Shown: positions 1 through 8,466 of the stretch, one piece after another
How positions within the stretch are numbered: position 1 is the stretch's first letter
Layout: the number at the start of each line of letters is the position of its first letter
Assembly (NCBI RefSeq): GCF_024807945.1
Contig: NZ_JANUFD010000001.1
Location: 620,001-684,000 of the forward strand
Reading direction: 5' to 3'
Length of the DNA: 64,000 nucleotides
Source: Pseudomonas sp. JUb42
GTDB taxonomy: Bacteria; Pseudomonadota; Gammaproteobacteria; Pseudomonadales; Pseudomonadaceae
Notes under the pieces: model-generated
Told to the model about the DNA's origin: nothing
The model's input: the letters and a program-made list of their open reading frames with translations, nothing else
The model's database searches: none
Position numbers and translations under genes: made by a program

Positions 1-327
1 TCCACCCAAGTCGGTGACAAGGGCGAGTTGGCAGCGATCAAATCGGTGTTTGGCGAGCAGAACGCGATTGCCGTGACGTCGACCAAATCGGCCACCGGTC
101 ACTTGCTTGGCGCCGCAGGGGGGATCGAGGCGATTTTCACCGCACTGGCGATTCGTGACCAGATTGCTCCGGCCACCCTGAATCTGGAAAATCCGGATGA
201 ATCGGCGCAGGGCGTGGATATCGTGCATGGCGCAGCGCGGCCGATGGATATCGAATACGCCCTGTCCAACGGCTTCGGCTTTGGCGGGGTCAATGCCAGC
301 GTGCTGTTGCGTCGCTGGCACCCTTGA
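1..327 (+). CDS. fabF: beta-ketoacyl-ACP synthase II (FabF type), C-terminal part
   Basis: The left edge of the window cuts this gene; the open frame begins at base 1 and 108 codons remain. The part seen is the C-terminal half of the thiolase-like fold of a condensing enzyme of fatty acid synthesis, which joins malonyl-ACP to a growing acyl-ACP. The segment TKSATGHLLGAAGG carries the conserved lysine and the second active-site histidine, and the ending NGFGFGGVNAS is the usual KAS C-terminal glycine motif. The catalytic cysteine lies outside the window. TKSATGHLLGAAG favours KAS II (FabF) over KAS I, but a polyketide-type or FabF2 paralogue cannot be excluded. It converges on the TetR gene downstream. 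Confidence 0.8.
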   Translation, partial: STQVGDKGELAAIKSVFGEQNAIAVTSTKSATGHLLGAAGGIEAIFTALAIRDQIAPATLNLENPDESAQGVDIVHGAARPMDIEYALSNGFGFGGVNASVLLRRWHP

Positions 328-349
328 CGGGATGACCGGGGGGGCTGGA

Positions 350-916
350 TCAGGCTTTGTTGAAGTCCTGTTTCAGCCACTCCCGGGTGGTGTTCAGAAT
401 CTGCTCCGAGAATGCTTTGTCCTGAACACTGCGGGCCATGGTCAGGGCGCCGATCATGGTCGACATCATGACCAGGCTGCGGGCATCGGCGTCGGGCTTG
501 TCGGCCATGGTCTTCTCCAGTGCGGCGATACGCACCTTGAGCATTTCATCAGTGATTGCACTGGGTTCGCCACGCTGGCCGAGTTCGGCGCACATGGTCG
601 GCAACGGGCAGCCTTTTTCCGGACTGTCGCGGTGAGTCGGGGACAGGTACATATCGAGAAAGGCGCTGAGGCTGTCTTCCTTGTCGAGAGTCTGCGCGGT
701 GCGTTCCTTGGATTGATCGACAGCGCAGCGCAGCGCTTTTTCGACCAGTTCGTCCTTGGATTTGAAGTGGGCATAAAAACCGCCATGGGTCAGGCCCAGT
801 GCTTTCATCAAGGGTTGCAGGCCGGTCGCGCCAATGCCGTCACGGCGAAAACGGGCCGAAGCTTCCTGCAGAATACGTTGATGAGTCTGGGCTTTATGAT
901 CTTCCGCGTAACGCAT
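350..916 (-). CDS. TetR/AcrR family transcriptional regulator
   Basis: A 188-residue regulator. Residues 10-56 form the TetR helix-turn-helix (RILQEASARFRRDGIGATGL, then GLTHGGFYAHFKSKDEL, the typical recognition helix followed by the YxHFxxKxxL signature). The rest is an all-helical ligand and dimer domain ending in a helix around REWLKQDF. Family members repress nearby or distant efflux and catabolic genes and are released by small ligands; the ligand here is unknown. It converges on the beta-ketoacyl synthase gene and is followed on its 5' side by the dsb operon, so no obvious target is adjacent. The start is the ATG that gives MRYAEDHKAQTHQRIL, the normal TetR N-terminus. Confidence 0.85.
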   Translation of the reverse strand: MRYAEDHKAQTHQRILQEASARFRRDGIGATGLQPLMKALGLTHGGFYAHFKSKDELVEKALRCAVDQSKERTAQTLDKEDSLSAFLDMYLSPTHRDSPEKGCPLPTMCAELGQRGEPSAITDEMLKVRIAALEKTMADKPDADARSLVMMSTMIGALTMARSVQDKAFSEQILNTTREWLKQDFNKA

Positions 917-978
917 GCGATGAGTCTTCCTGCAAGAATTCGTAAAATGTTGAGCGACATTCTCACATGGAAAACAGG

Positions 979-1008
979 GGCAATGCAGTATTCATTTTCT
1001 GCATTGCC
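979..1008 (-). terminator. hairpin after the dsb operon
   Basis: A perfect 10-bp stem (GGCAATGCAG with CTGCATTGCC) and a 10-nt loop lie 46 bases beyond the dsbG stop. Read on the minus strand the stem is followed by a short CCTGTTTT run. It is a plausible but weak intrinsic terminator for dsbD-tlpA-dsbG. Confidence 0.45.
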
Positions 1009-1053
1009 TGCCATTGGTCAGCTAGTGCCGTGCGAATTCGGCCCTGTCGGTAC

Positions 1054-1827
1054 TCAGGGCTTGGGCCCGAGCATTTCTTCCAATGCCTTGCCCTGGGGCG
1101 CGCCCTGGATCTGTTGCATCTGGCCCTTGTCATCGAGATAGAAGATCGACGGTGTGGCGGACAGGCCCATCTGGTTCATCAACTCCATGTTGCCATCGAG
1201 CTTGGCCTGGATATCCGCCGGGATCTTGGCCAGGGGCTTCAGTGTGCTGCCGCGACCTGCCGCTTCGTGTTTGGTAAGGGCGACTTCCGGGTTCTTGTCG
1301 GCGAGCAGGGCAGCGGCCTTGGCGGCGCTGTCTTCACGAATGATACCGACCATGATGTGGCGCAGTTGCACTTTGCCAGCCTTGACCCAGGGCCGCGCCT
1401 GTTCCCAGAACATATTGCAGTACGGGCAGTTGGCGTCGCTGAAAAGATAGACGATCTTCGGTGCGGTCTGGCTGCCGTCGGCGATCCAGGTGGTTTTCTC
1501 AAGCTTTGCCCAGATCTCCTTGGACATCGGTTCGTATACCAGTTTCTCCAAAGGTGCGCGGCTCAGGTCCTGGCCTTTGGCGTCGTACAGATTGCCCGCC
1601 AATACATGCTCGCCATCGGCGGTCAGGTACAGGGCAATCGCTTGTTTGTTGTACTCGGCGGCGTAACCGCGCAGGCCGCCGGGCGCGTCGAAGCTGCTGA
1701 CGATATGCGCGCCCTTGGCTTGCAGCGCCTTGATCGGTGCCGGTAGCTCTTCTGCTGCGCGTAATAACGGGCTTTGCAGGGTGATGGCAGCCAGGGCCAG
1801 AGTCGACAGAATACGGGTCAGCGTCAT
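1054..1827 (-). CDS. dsbG: thiol:disulfide interchange protein DsbG
   Basis: A 257-residue periplasmic disulfide isomerase/reductase of the DsbC/DsbG family (E. coli DsbG is 248 residues). A cleavable signal peptide ends near LLRA-AEEL at residue 24. An N-terminal dimerisation domain is followed by a thioredoxin domain with the active site CPYC (C134, C137) and the cis-proline motif ATPSIF. CPYC is the DsbG motif, whereas DsbC uses CGYC. The family protects single cysteine thiols from sulfenylation and is kept reduced by DsbD, which is encoded in the same operon. Its ATG overlaps the stop of the TlpA-like gene (ATGA), showing translational coupling as the third gene of the operon. Confidence 0.93.
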   Translation of the reverse strand: MTLTRILSTLALAAITLQSPLLRAAEELPAPIKALQAKGAHIVSSFDAPGGLRGYAAEYNKQAIALYLTADGEHVLAGNLYDAKGQDLSRAPLEKLVYEPMSKEIWAKLEKTTWIADGSQTAPKIVYLFSDANCPYCNMFWEQARPWVKAGKVQLRHIMVGIIREDSAAKAAALLADKNPEVALTKHEAAGRGSTLKPLAKIPADIQAKLDGNMELMNQMGLSATPSIFYLDDKGQMQQIQGAPQGKALEEMLGPKP

Positions 1828-2666
1828 GGAGTGGTCCTTGGAGAGGCGGAAACAGCGGCGGCCGACCCCGTCACGCTTTCTAGCGCGCGGGTCAGGCTGG
1901 CATTGGACAGTTCACCCAGGTGGCTGCCTTGCAGGCGCCCCTCGGCGGTATAGAAAAGTGTGCTCGGCAGGGCCATGGCGCCTACCTGCTGGGCCAGTTC
2001 GCCGTCGTCGAACAAGACGTGATCCAGTGCCAGGCCTTGGGTATCGAGAAAATCGGCGACGGTCTTGGGGCTCTCGGCCTGATTGACGAAGAGGAACACC
2101 ACATCGTCGCGTTGCTGCTGCGCGGCGTGTAAAACCGGCATTTCCCGGCGACAGGGCGGGCACCAGGTGGCCCAGAGATTGATCACCAGCGGGCGGCCCT
2201 TGTAGTCGGCCAGACGCACGGGCTCGCCATTCGCGTTGCGCAAGGTGAGGTCCGGCAGTGCCGCGCCCTGCTGATAGAAAGACAGCGCCAACTGGCTGAG
2301 CAGCCAGAACAGCAGGCCGCTACCCAGGCCCAGCGCCAGTGGCCGTCTTGACCTGGCCCGCTGCCAGCCGTACAGAGCGCCGCCAACGATGATGGTCAGC
2401 ACGCCGACCCAGGCGAGAAAGCCGCCATCGCGGATATCCACGGCCTGCCAGGGGCTGTCGCGATACTGCGACCAATAGGCGATTACAAAGGCCACACGGG
2501 CGACCAGCAGGCCGAGCAAAAACAGGCTGAACTGCACCGATTCCGGATTGTTCGCGCCACTGCGTCGAGCGCTCCACCAGGCAACGACCGAGGCCAGGCC
2601 CAGAGCCAGCAGCAACAGCAGATGGTTGACCGCCAGGGCAAAGGGGCCGATGGCAATGCTGAGCAT
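1824..2666 (-). CDS. membrane-anchored TlpA-like thioredoxin (DsbE-like)
   Basis: A 280-residue protein, second gene of the dsb operon. The N-terminal half has four hydrophobic segments (about residues 10-30, 47-65, 83-100 and 111-131). The C-terminal half is a periplasmic thioredoxin domain of the TlpA/ResA type with WCPPC (C169, C172) and the cis-proline motif ALPSTLFY. The domain probably receives electrons from DsbD and passes them to periplasmic substrates. I take the ATG at 2666 because it overlaps the dsbD stop (TGATG) and gives MLSIAIGPFALAVNHLLLL; an in-frame start nine codons upstream would lie inside dsbD. It corresponds to the middle gene of the P. aeruginosa PA2476-PA2478 operon (numbers from memory). 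The role of the multi-pass domain is unknown. Confidence 0.85.
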   Translation of the reverse strand: MLSIAIGPFALAVNHLLLLLALGLASVVAWWSARRSGANNPESVQFSLFLLGLLVARVAFVIAYWSQYRDSPWQAVDIRDGGFLAWVGVLTIIVGGALYGWQRARSRRPLALGLGSGLLFWLLSQLALSFYQQGAALPDLTLRNANGEPVRLADYKGRPLVINLWATWCPPCRREMPVLHAAQQQRDDVVFLFVNQAESPKTVADFLDTQGLALDHVLFDDGELAQQVGAMALPSTLFYTAEGRLQGSHLGELSNASLTRALESVTGSAAAVSASPRTTP

Positions 2667-4420
2667 CAGCCGCGCTCCCGGGTCGCCTGCCACTGCTGGA
2701 TGAAGGCTGTTGCACCGACTTCGCCGGTAATCCGACGGTCGCGACGCTCCTGGCCGTCAGGGCCGATCCACAACAGGCTCGGCGGCCCTGGGACCTTGTA
2801 GCGACCGAGCAGCTCGCGGCTGGCTGCGTTGTCGGCGGTGACGTCCAGACGCAACAGGCGCACGCCATTCAGTGCGCCGAGTACGTCAGGTTTGGCGAAA
2901 ACCTGTTTTTCCATGATCTTGCAGGACACGCACCAGTCCGCGTAATAGTCGATCAATACCCACTGACCCTGGCTTTGCGCCGTATCCAGTTCACGCTGCA
3001 GGGCCTGGGGATCGCTGACGGTGATAAAGGCGTCTTGATGGTTCTCATTGCTGACTGCGGAGCCAGCGCGATAGACCTTCAGCGGCTGCCAGGGATCATC
3101 GGCGCCGCCAGCGGCACCGATCAGCATCAGTACGCCCCAGATGCCGAGGATCAGGCCGCCGGGGCCGAAGATCATGGCGCCGTGGCGCAGTTGACGGGCC
3201 TGGACAATGGCGCTGAAGGCGACGATCAGCAGTAATCCACCCCAGAGCCCGACCCACAGCGCTTCGGCCAGCAGCGGCCTGGCGATGATCAGCGCCGTGG
3301 CCAGCAGCAACATGCCGAACACGCCCTTGACGATATCCATCCAGGCACCCGGTTTGGGCAGGAAACGGTTGCCCAGGGTGACCACCAGCAGCAACGGCAG
3401 GCCAATTCCCAGGCCCAGGGCAAACAGCACCAGACCACCGTGCACAGCGTTGCCGCTCTGGGCGATGTAGAGCAGCGCGCCTGCCAGCGGTGCGGTCATG
3501 CAGGGGCCGACCATCAACCCCGACAGCGCGCCCAGCACAGCAGCACCCAGCAGACTGCCGCCCTGACGCTGACGTCCAGCCTGTTCCAGACGATCACGCA
3601 GGAAACCCGGCAATTGCAGTTCGAAGAAGCCGAACATGGGCAGGGACAGCAGCACGAACAACGCCGCAAAACTGCCCAGCAGCCAGGGCTGTTGCAGCAC
3701 TGCCTGCAAGTTGCCGCCCAGCAGCGCCGCAACCACGCCCAACCCGGCATAGACCAGCGCCATGCTCAGCACGTAGCTGCTGGCCAGGGCGAAACCGCGC
3801 CGAGGGCGAGCGCCGCTGCCTACCACTACCCCTGCGAGAATCGGCAGCATCGGCAGCGAGCACGGGGTGAAGGCCAGCAACAGGCCGAGGCCGAAGAACG
3901 CCAGCAGGCTCAAGCCAAGGGAGCGTTGTTGCAGGGTGCCAGCGAGGGCCTGATCCGGAGCCTGGCCGACGCTTTGTTCAACCGTCGCCGTGGCGCTCTT
4001 GCCGCTGCCCAGATCGAGCACCTTGCTCTGCGGCGGATAACACAGGCCGGCATCGGCGCAACCCTGCCAGCCCAGCTTGACCTGGCCGGTCACGGCAGCG
4101 GGAATACGCACTTCGACACTTTCCCGGTAGACCTGCTGTTTGCCGAAGAACTCGTCTTCGTGGTCGTCGCCCTGGGGCAGGACCGGTTTGTCCGCCGGAC
4201 TGAGACCATCGAATTTCAGACGTTGCTGATACAGGTAATAACCGTCAGCGATCCGCCAGTTGACCACCATATCGCCGTTGTCTGCGCGCTCGGTGGTGAG
4301 GATGAAAGCCTGGTCCACCGTGAGGAAGTCGGGCTTCTTGGCGAAAGGATCGTTGCCCGGCAGGGCTGCCTGGGCCAGCAGGGGCAGAAAGATGAACAGC
4401 AACAGCAGCAGACGACGCAT
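2666..4420 (-). CDS. dsbD: thiol:disulfide interchange protein DsbD
   Basis: A 584-residue inner-membrane electron conduit that takes electrons from cytoplasmic thioredoxin and delivers them to DsbG, DsbC and the TlpA-like partner. All three redox modules are visible: the periplasmic alpha domain with C121 and C127 (GCADAGLCYPPQ) after a signal peptide ending at AQA, the eight-helix beta domain with C187 (FTPCSLPM) and C307 (VGPCMTAP), and the C-terminal gamma thioredoxin domain with WCVSC (C497, C500). Length and layout are typical. It is the first gene of the operon and diverges from the two-component genes; a tandem TTAAC repeat 47-63 bp upstream is the likely regulator site. Confidence 0.95.
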   Translation of the reverse strand: MRRLLLLLFIFLPLLAQAALPGNDPFAKKPDFLTVDQAFILTTERADNGDMVVNWRIADGYYLYQQRLKFDGLSPADKPVLPQGDDHEDEFFGKQQVYRESVEVRIPAAVTGQVKLGWQGCADAGLCYPPQSKVLDLGSGKSATATVEQSVGQAPDQALAGTLQQRSLGLSLLAFFGLGLLLAFTPCSLPMLPILAGVVVGSGARPRRGFALASSYVLSMALVYAGLGVVAALLGGNLQAVLQQPWLLGSFAALFVLLSLPMFGFFELQLPGFLRDRLEQAGRQRQGGSLLGAAVLGALSGLMVGPCMTAPLAGALLYIAQSGNAVHGGLVLFALGLGIGLPLLLVVTLGNRFLPKPGAWMDIVKGVFGMLLLATALIIARPLLAEALWVGLWGGLLLIVAFSAIVQARQLRHGAMIFGPGGLILGIWGVLMLIGAAGGADDPWQPLKVYRAGSAVSNENHQDAFITVSDPQALQRELDTAQSQGQWVLIDYYADWCVSCKIMEKQVFAKPDVLGALNGVRLLRLDVTADNAASRELLGRYKVPGPPSLLWIGPDGQERRDRRITGEVGATAFIQQWQATRERG

Positions 4421-4466
4421 GGAGCAGCCTTATTGAGCAGAGTCCCGAAGAGGGTGAGACAAGGAG

Positions 4467-4483
4467 ATTAACCGTTTATTAAC
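4467..4483 (-). promoter_or_regulatory. PmrA-type direct repeat in the dsbD/dsbR intergenic region
   Basis: ATTAAC is repeated with an 11-bp period (4467-4472 and 4478-4483). Read toward dsbD this is GTTAAT-N5-GTTAAT, close to the YTTAAK-N5-YTTAAK boxes bound by PmrA/QseB-type response regulators, the subfamily of the adjacent regulator. It lies between the two divergent start codons and is a good candidate for the DsbR operator. Confidence 0.55.
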
Positions 4484-4580
4484 ATCCAGTATCCCAGACC
4501 CACGTGCCTGCGGGCCATGAGTCATAATCGCGCCTTAATCCAGTTGCGTTCCACTCTGTCTCTTTGTTCCGGGTTCTGCC

Positions 4581-5279
4581 ATGCACGTATTGCTCTGTGA
4601 AGACGATGACTTGATTGCCAGCGGTATTGTCGCCGGGCTCAATGCCCAGGGCCTGACCGTCGACCGCGTGGCGACGGCGTCGGCGGCACGGGCGATCTTG
4701 CAGGCGGCGCATTTCGATGTGATGGTTCTGGACCTGGGTCTGCCCGACGAAGATGGCCTCAAGCTACTGCGCCAATTGCGTCAGCAGGGCGTTGAGTTGC
4801 CGGTGCTGATCCTCACTGCGCGGGACAGCGTGACCGACCGCGTCGACGGCCTGCAGGCCGGTGCCGACGATTACTTGCTCAAGCCCTTTGATCTGCGTGA
4901 GCTCAGCGCCCGCCTGCATACGCTGATCCGGCGCATGGCCGGGCGCAGCACCAACCTGATCGAGCATGGCGCCCTCAGTTACGACCCGAGCAGCCGTGAA
5001 ACCCTGCTTGCCGGACAGGTGGTGGACCTGTCCCGGCGCGAGCAGTCGTTGCTGCATGCCTTGCTGCATAATCGCGGCCGCGTACTGTCCGGCGAGCAAC
5101 TCAAGGACAGCGTCTACGGTTTTGGCGACGAAGTGGAAAGCAATGCCTTGAACGTGCATATCCACCATCTGCGGCGCAAGTTGGGCAATAACATTGTCGA
5201 GACCGTGCGCGGCCTCGGTTACCGCCTGGGTGCCGCCCAGGGTGACGATGACGGCGCCAGCGGCGAGGGGCAGCGATGA
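4581..5279 (+). CDS. dsbR: OmpR-family response regulator, DsbR-like
   Basis: A 232-residue regulator of the PmrA/QseB branch. The receiver domain (1-115) has the acidic pair (EDDD at 7-10), phospho-acceptor D51 and conserved K101 in YLLKPF. The C-terminal winged helix (about 130-222) contains SRREQSLLHALLHNRGRVLSGEQL, split here by position only, and ends with the wing motif TVRGLGYRLG. It overlaps the sensor gene by four bases (ATGA) and diverges from dsbD. In P. aeruginosa the equivalent pair PA2479-PA2480 is DsbRS, which induces the dsb operon in response to copper (from memory). The same gene arrangement here makes that assignment likely. Confidence 0.85.
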   Translation: MHVLLCEDDDLIASGIVAGLNAQGLTVDRVATASAARAILQAAHFDVMVLDLGLPDEDGLKLLRQLRQQGVELPVLILTARDSVTDRVDGLQAGADDYLLKPFDLRELSARLHTLIRRMAGRSTNLIEHGALSYDPSSRETLLAGQVVDLSRREQSLLHALLHNRGRVLSGEQLKDSVYGFGDEVESNALNVHIHHLRRKLGNNIVETVRGLGYRLGAAQGDDDGASGEGQR

Positions 5280-6598
5280 CCAGTCTGCGGGTGCGCCTGA
5301 GTCTGACCCTTGGCTCGGCGTTCGTGGTGATCTGGCTGACGGCGGGCATCTGGATGCTCTGCGATCTGCGCGATCAGATGATGGAGTCCCTCGACCAGCG
5401 CCTGACCGCCTCGGCGCGAATGGTTGGCGGCATGCTGGCGCAACTGCCCATGCCCGGCCAGGCCGGTGACACGCCCTTGAGTGCGGAAAAACTCGGCATC
5501 GTCAGTAGCATGGCCTGCCAGGTCAATTCGTTGCGTGGCGAGCTGCTGGCGCGCAATCACTCGTCTCCCGAGCAGAGCCTCAGTGGCGAAGACGCCGGTT
5601 TTTCCGACCGACTGATCGATGGTGAGCACTGGCGCAGTTACACCCTGGTTGTTGGCGACTTGCGCATTACTACGGCGGACCGTCAGGCCGAGCGCGATCA
5701 ACTGCGTAACTCGGTGCTGCTGGCCGCTTCCTTGCCGGTACTAGCCGCCTTGTTGGGCAGCCTGGGTCTGCTCTGGCTGGGCATCGGCAAGGGGCTGGCG
5801 CCGCTGCACCGCATGCGCGATGCCCTCAAACGGCGGCGTGCCGATTCGGTGGAGCCGCTGCACGTCGCGGGGCTGCCCAGTGAGTTGCAGCCGTTGCTGG
5901 ATACCCAGAACCAACTGTTTCAGCGCATCGCCCAGACCCTGGAGCGGGAGCGGCGCCTGACCGGCGATGCCGCCCATGAGTTGCGCAGCCCGTTGACCGC
6001 GATCAAGACCCATCTGCAAGTAGCGCGCATGACTGAAGGCGAAGCCCGGGACCGCTCCCTGGCCCACGCCGAAGAGGGTGCGGACCGTCTGCACCACACC
6101 CTGGAACAGCTGCTGTTGCTGGCCAGGGTCGAAGGCAGCCTTTCGTTTGACGACGGTGTGCAATGCACTGCTGAAGACGCCGCGCGCCTGGCAATTCACG
6201 ATACCTGCCAGGACGAAGCGGGCATCGCCCTGCACGTTGCCCAGCCGTTGTCGACGCAGATGCTGGAGATACCTTCGGTACTGGCGATCGCCGCTCTGCG
6301 TAACCTATTGGAAAACGCCCTGCGTCACACCCCGGCACAGACTGCTGTCGAGCTGAGCTTGAGCACTGCTTCCGGCCAGGCCTGCTTCAGCGTACGCGAC
6401 CATGGCCCCGGCATTCCTGAGCAGCACTTGCAGCATCTGACTCGGCGCTTCTGGCGTCAGGGGCAGGGTGTCGGCTCCGGCCTTGGCCTGGCGATCGTGC
6501 AGGCGATTGTCCAGCGTTGCGATGGCTCGCTGACCTTCGACAGTCAGCCTGACGGCCTGCGAGTGACGCTGTGTCTGCCGCTGCGCAAACAGCCTTGA
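5276..6598 (+). CDS. dsbS: sensor histidine kinase, DsbS-like copper sensor
   Basis: A 440-residue kinase with transmembrane segments at about 10-30 and 145-170 flanking a periplasmic loop, a HAMP-like linker, a DHp domain with phospho-acceptor H234 (GDAAHELRSPLT), and an ATPase domain with the N box (LRNLLENALRH), DHGPGIP and GSGLGLAIVQ. The loop holds a single cysteine, C81 (SSMACQVN). P. aeruginosa DsbS senses Cu(I) through a periplasmic cysteine that I recall as Cys82, so the residue fits. Translation is coupled to the regulator gene by the ATGA overlap. The partner operon encodes reductants of periplasmic thiols, which copper oxidises. Confidence 0.85.
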   Translation: MTSLRVRLSLTLGSAFVVIWLTAGIWMLCDLRDQMMESLDQRLTASARMVGGMLAQLPMPGQAGDTPLSAEKLGIVSSMACQVNSLRGELLARNHSSPEQSLSGEDAGFSDRLIDGEHWRSYTLVVGDLRITTADRQAERDQLRNSVLLAASLPVLAALLGSLGLLWLGIGKGLAPLHRMRDALKRRRADSVEPLHVAGLPSELQPLLDTQNQLFQRIAQTLERERRLTGDAAHELRSPLTAIKTHLQVARMTEGEARDRSLAHAEEGADRLHHTLEQLLLLARVEGSLSFDDGVQCTAEDAARLAIHDTCQDEAGIALHVAQPLSTQMLEIPSVLAIAALRNLLENALRHTPAQTAVELSLSTASGQACFSVRDHGPGIPEQHLQHLTRRFWRQGQGVGSGLGLAIVQAIVQRCDGSLTFDSQPDGLRVTLCLPLRKQP

Positions 6599-6688
6599 AA
6601 GCCTTGTGCTTGACACGTATCAACAGGGCGGAGGGGGTATCCGCTTAACCTGCAACGCCAAGCGATAAAACGTGCAGGAGTTGCCAGC

Positions 6689-8185
6689 GTGAAGACCAAT
6701 ACCCCCGATGTCTTGCCCGCCGAGCCACCCTCGCGAGCCAAGGTGCCCATTGGCCTGCTGATTGCCGTTGTCGCGTTGGTGGTGGTGCTGTTCCTGCCAT
6801 TGCCACAGGAGTTGCCGGTGGCAGCCCAGCGCATGCTGGCGATTCTGGCGTTTGCGGTGGTGGTCTGGATTACCGAAGCTGTTTCCTACGAAGCCAGTGC
6901 GATCATGATTACCTCGCTCATGGCATTCCTGCTGGGCACTGCCCCGACTCTGCAGGATCCTGCGGTGATCTACGGCTCATCCGCGGCCATTACCATGGCG
7001 TTGACTGGTTTCTCCAATTCAGCCCTGGCCCTGGTGGCGGGGGCGCTGTTCATTGCTGCGGCCATGACCCATACCGGGCTGGATCGACGCATCGCCCTGC
7101 TGACCCTGGCCCGTATTGGCACCAGTACCCGGCGCATCATGATCGGTGCAGTCGCCGTCACTATCCTGCTCAGCCTGGTAGTGCCCAGCGCCACCGCGCG
7201 CAGTGCCTGCGTGGTGCCGATCATGATGGGAGTGATTGCGGCTTTTGGCGTCGACAAGCGTTCCAATATCGCTGCCGCGATCATGATTATCGTGGCCCAG
7301 GGCACCAGTATCTGGAACGTCGGCATCCAGACCGCCGCCGCGCAGAACCTGCTGACAGCCGGCTTCATGGACAAGATGCTCGGGCAGCGGGTCAGCTGGA
7401 TCGACTGGCTGGTGGCGGGGGCGCCCTGGGCGATCTTCATGTCTGTGGTGCTGGTCGTGTTGGTGCTCAAGTTGCTGCCGCCGGAGAGCGACAGCATTGC
7501 CGGTGGCAAAGAGGCGGTCCAGCAATCCCTCAACGATCTCGGCCCCATGAGCGGCGCGCAGAAACGTCTGCTGACGGTCTCAGTGGCGCTGCTGCTGTTA
7601 TGGGCCACTGAAGGCAAGCTGCATAGCTTCGACACTACCTCCACTACCTACGCCGGACTAGTGGTGCTGTTGTTGCCGCGTTGGGGGGTGATGACCTGGA
7701 AAGATGTGCAGTCGCGCATTCCCTGGGGCACGGTGATTGTCTTCGGTGTCGGTATCAGCCTGGGTACTGCGCTGCTGACTACCCATGCCGGGCAATGGCT
7801 GGGCGGCCAGGTGGTGGCCCATACCGGGCTGGATCAAGTGGGGCAGGTGGGGGTATTTGCCATTCTTGGCGCTTTCCTGATCCTCATTCACCTAGGGTTC
7901 GCCAGTGCCACGGCGCTGACTTCGGCGATGCTGCCGATCCTGATTGCGGTGCTGCAGACCCTGCCCGGCGATTTCAATCGCCTGGGCATGACCATGCTGC
8001 TGGGGTTTGCCGTCAGCTACGGGTTTATCCTGCCGATCAACGCACCGCAGAACATGGTTTGCCTGGGTACTGAAACCTTCACCGCCCGTCAGTTCGCCAG
8101 GATCGGCATACCGGTGACGGTGATCGGTTATCTGTCGATGCTGGGCTTTGCGTTGACTTACTGGAAATGGTTGGGGTGGATGTAA
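6689..8185 (+). CDS. DASS/SLC13-family sodium:anion symporter
   Basis: A 498-residue polytopic membrane protein with about 11-12 hydrophobic segments. It has the DASS-family layout: an early WITEAVSYEASAIMI segment, the mid-protein VVPSATARSACVVPIMMG motif near residue 170 (the SNT-like substrate and sodium hairpin region), and a second inverted-repeat half ending in a proline- and asparagine-containing segment (FILPINAPQNMVCLG). Family members carry di- and tricarboxylates, sulfate or other anions; the substrate cannot be read from sequence. The start is GTG at 6689 with AGGAG eight bases upstream. It stands alone after dsbS with 90 bp between, and a REP pair follows it. Confidence 0.82.
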   Translation: MKTNTPDVLPAEPPSRAKVPIGLLIAVVALVVVLFLPLPQELPVAAQRMLAILAFAVVVWITEAVSYEASAIMITSLMAFLLGTAPTLQDPAVIYGSSAAITMALTGFSNSALALVAGALFIAAAMTHTGLDRRIALLTLARIGTSTRRIMIGAVAVTILLSLVVPSATARSACVVPIMMGVIAAFGVDKRSNIAAAIMIIVAQGTSIWNVGIQTAAAQNLLTAGFMDKMLGQRVSWIDWLVAGAPWAIFMSVVLVVLVLKLLPPESDSIAGGKEAVQQSLNDLGPMSGAQKRLLTVSVALLLLWATEGKLHSFDTTSTTYAGLVVLLLPRWGVMTWKDVQSRIPWGTVIVFGVGISLGTALLTTHAGQWLGGQVVAHTGLDQVGQVGVFAILGAFLILIHLGFASATALTSAMLPILIAVLQTLPGDFNRLGMTMLLGFAVSYGFILPINAPQNMVCLGTETFTARQFARIGIPVTVIGYLSMLGFALTYWKWLGWM

Positions 8186-8193
8186 GCCCCATA

Positions 8194-8213
8194 GAACCGG
8201 CTTTAGCCGGGAG
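8194..8213. repeat. single REP half-element, CCGGCTTTAGCCGGG family
   Basis: One copy of the ACCGGCTTTAGCCGGGA palindrome lies just after the DASS transporter stop. The same core occurs as facing pairs at 16234, 30821, 41678 and 48991. The second arm is missing here. Confidence 0.7.
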
Positions 8214-8278
8214 TACGATCTCGCAACTCAAGGCGGACTTATCAAACAACGCAAAACTTGCTTAATGGCCAAAATCCA

Positions 8279-8368
8279 GTGGGAGCGAATTCATTCGCGA
8301 AAGCGATATGTCAGACGACACAAATGCGTCGAATGCACTGGCCTCTTCGCGAATGAATTCGCTCCCAC
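8279..8368. repeat. paired REP palindrome, GGGAGCGAATTCATTCGCG family
   Basis: Two inverted 22-base arms (GTGGGAGCGAATTCATTCGC and its complement) are separated by a variable spacer; the unit is 90 bp. Other copies lie at 10331, 21780, 42961 and 53427. It sits between the convergent DASS transporter and thiolase genes. Confidence 0.9.
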
Positions 8369-8466
8369 CAGATTGGCTCCTGCCCTTGCCAAGTGTTTGT
8401 TGCTCGACCGCTCGACGTCAGGGACACCGCTGCCACTCCTACAGATATAGAGGTGTCTGCAATTAT

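Noticed and set aside
197..1141. A 314-codon open frame on the plus strand
   Set aside because: It runs across the end of the beta-ketoacyl synthase gene, the TetR gene and dsbG on the opposite strand, has no family resemblance, and is explained by codon structure of those genes.
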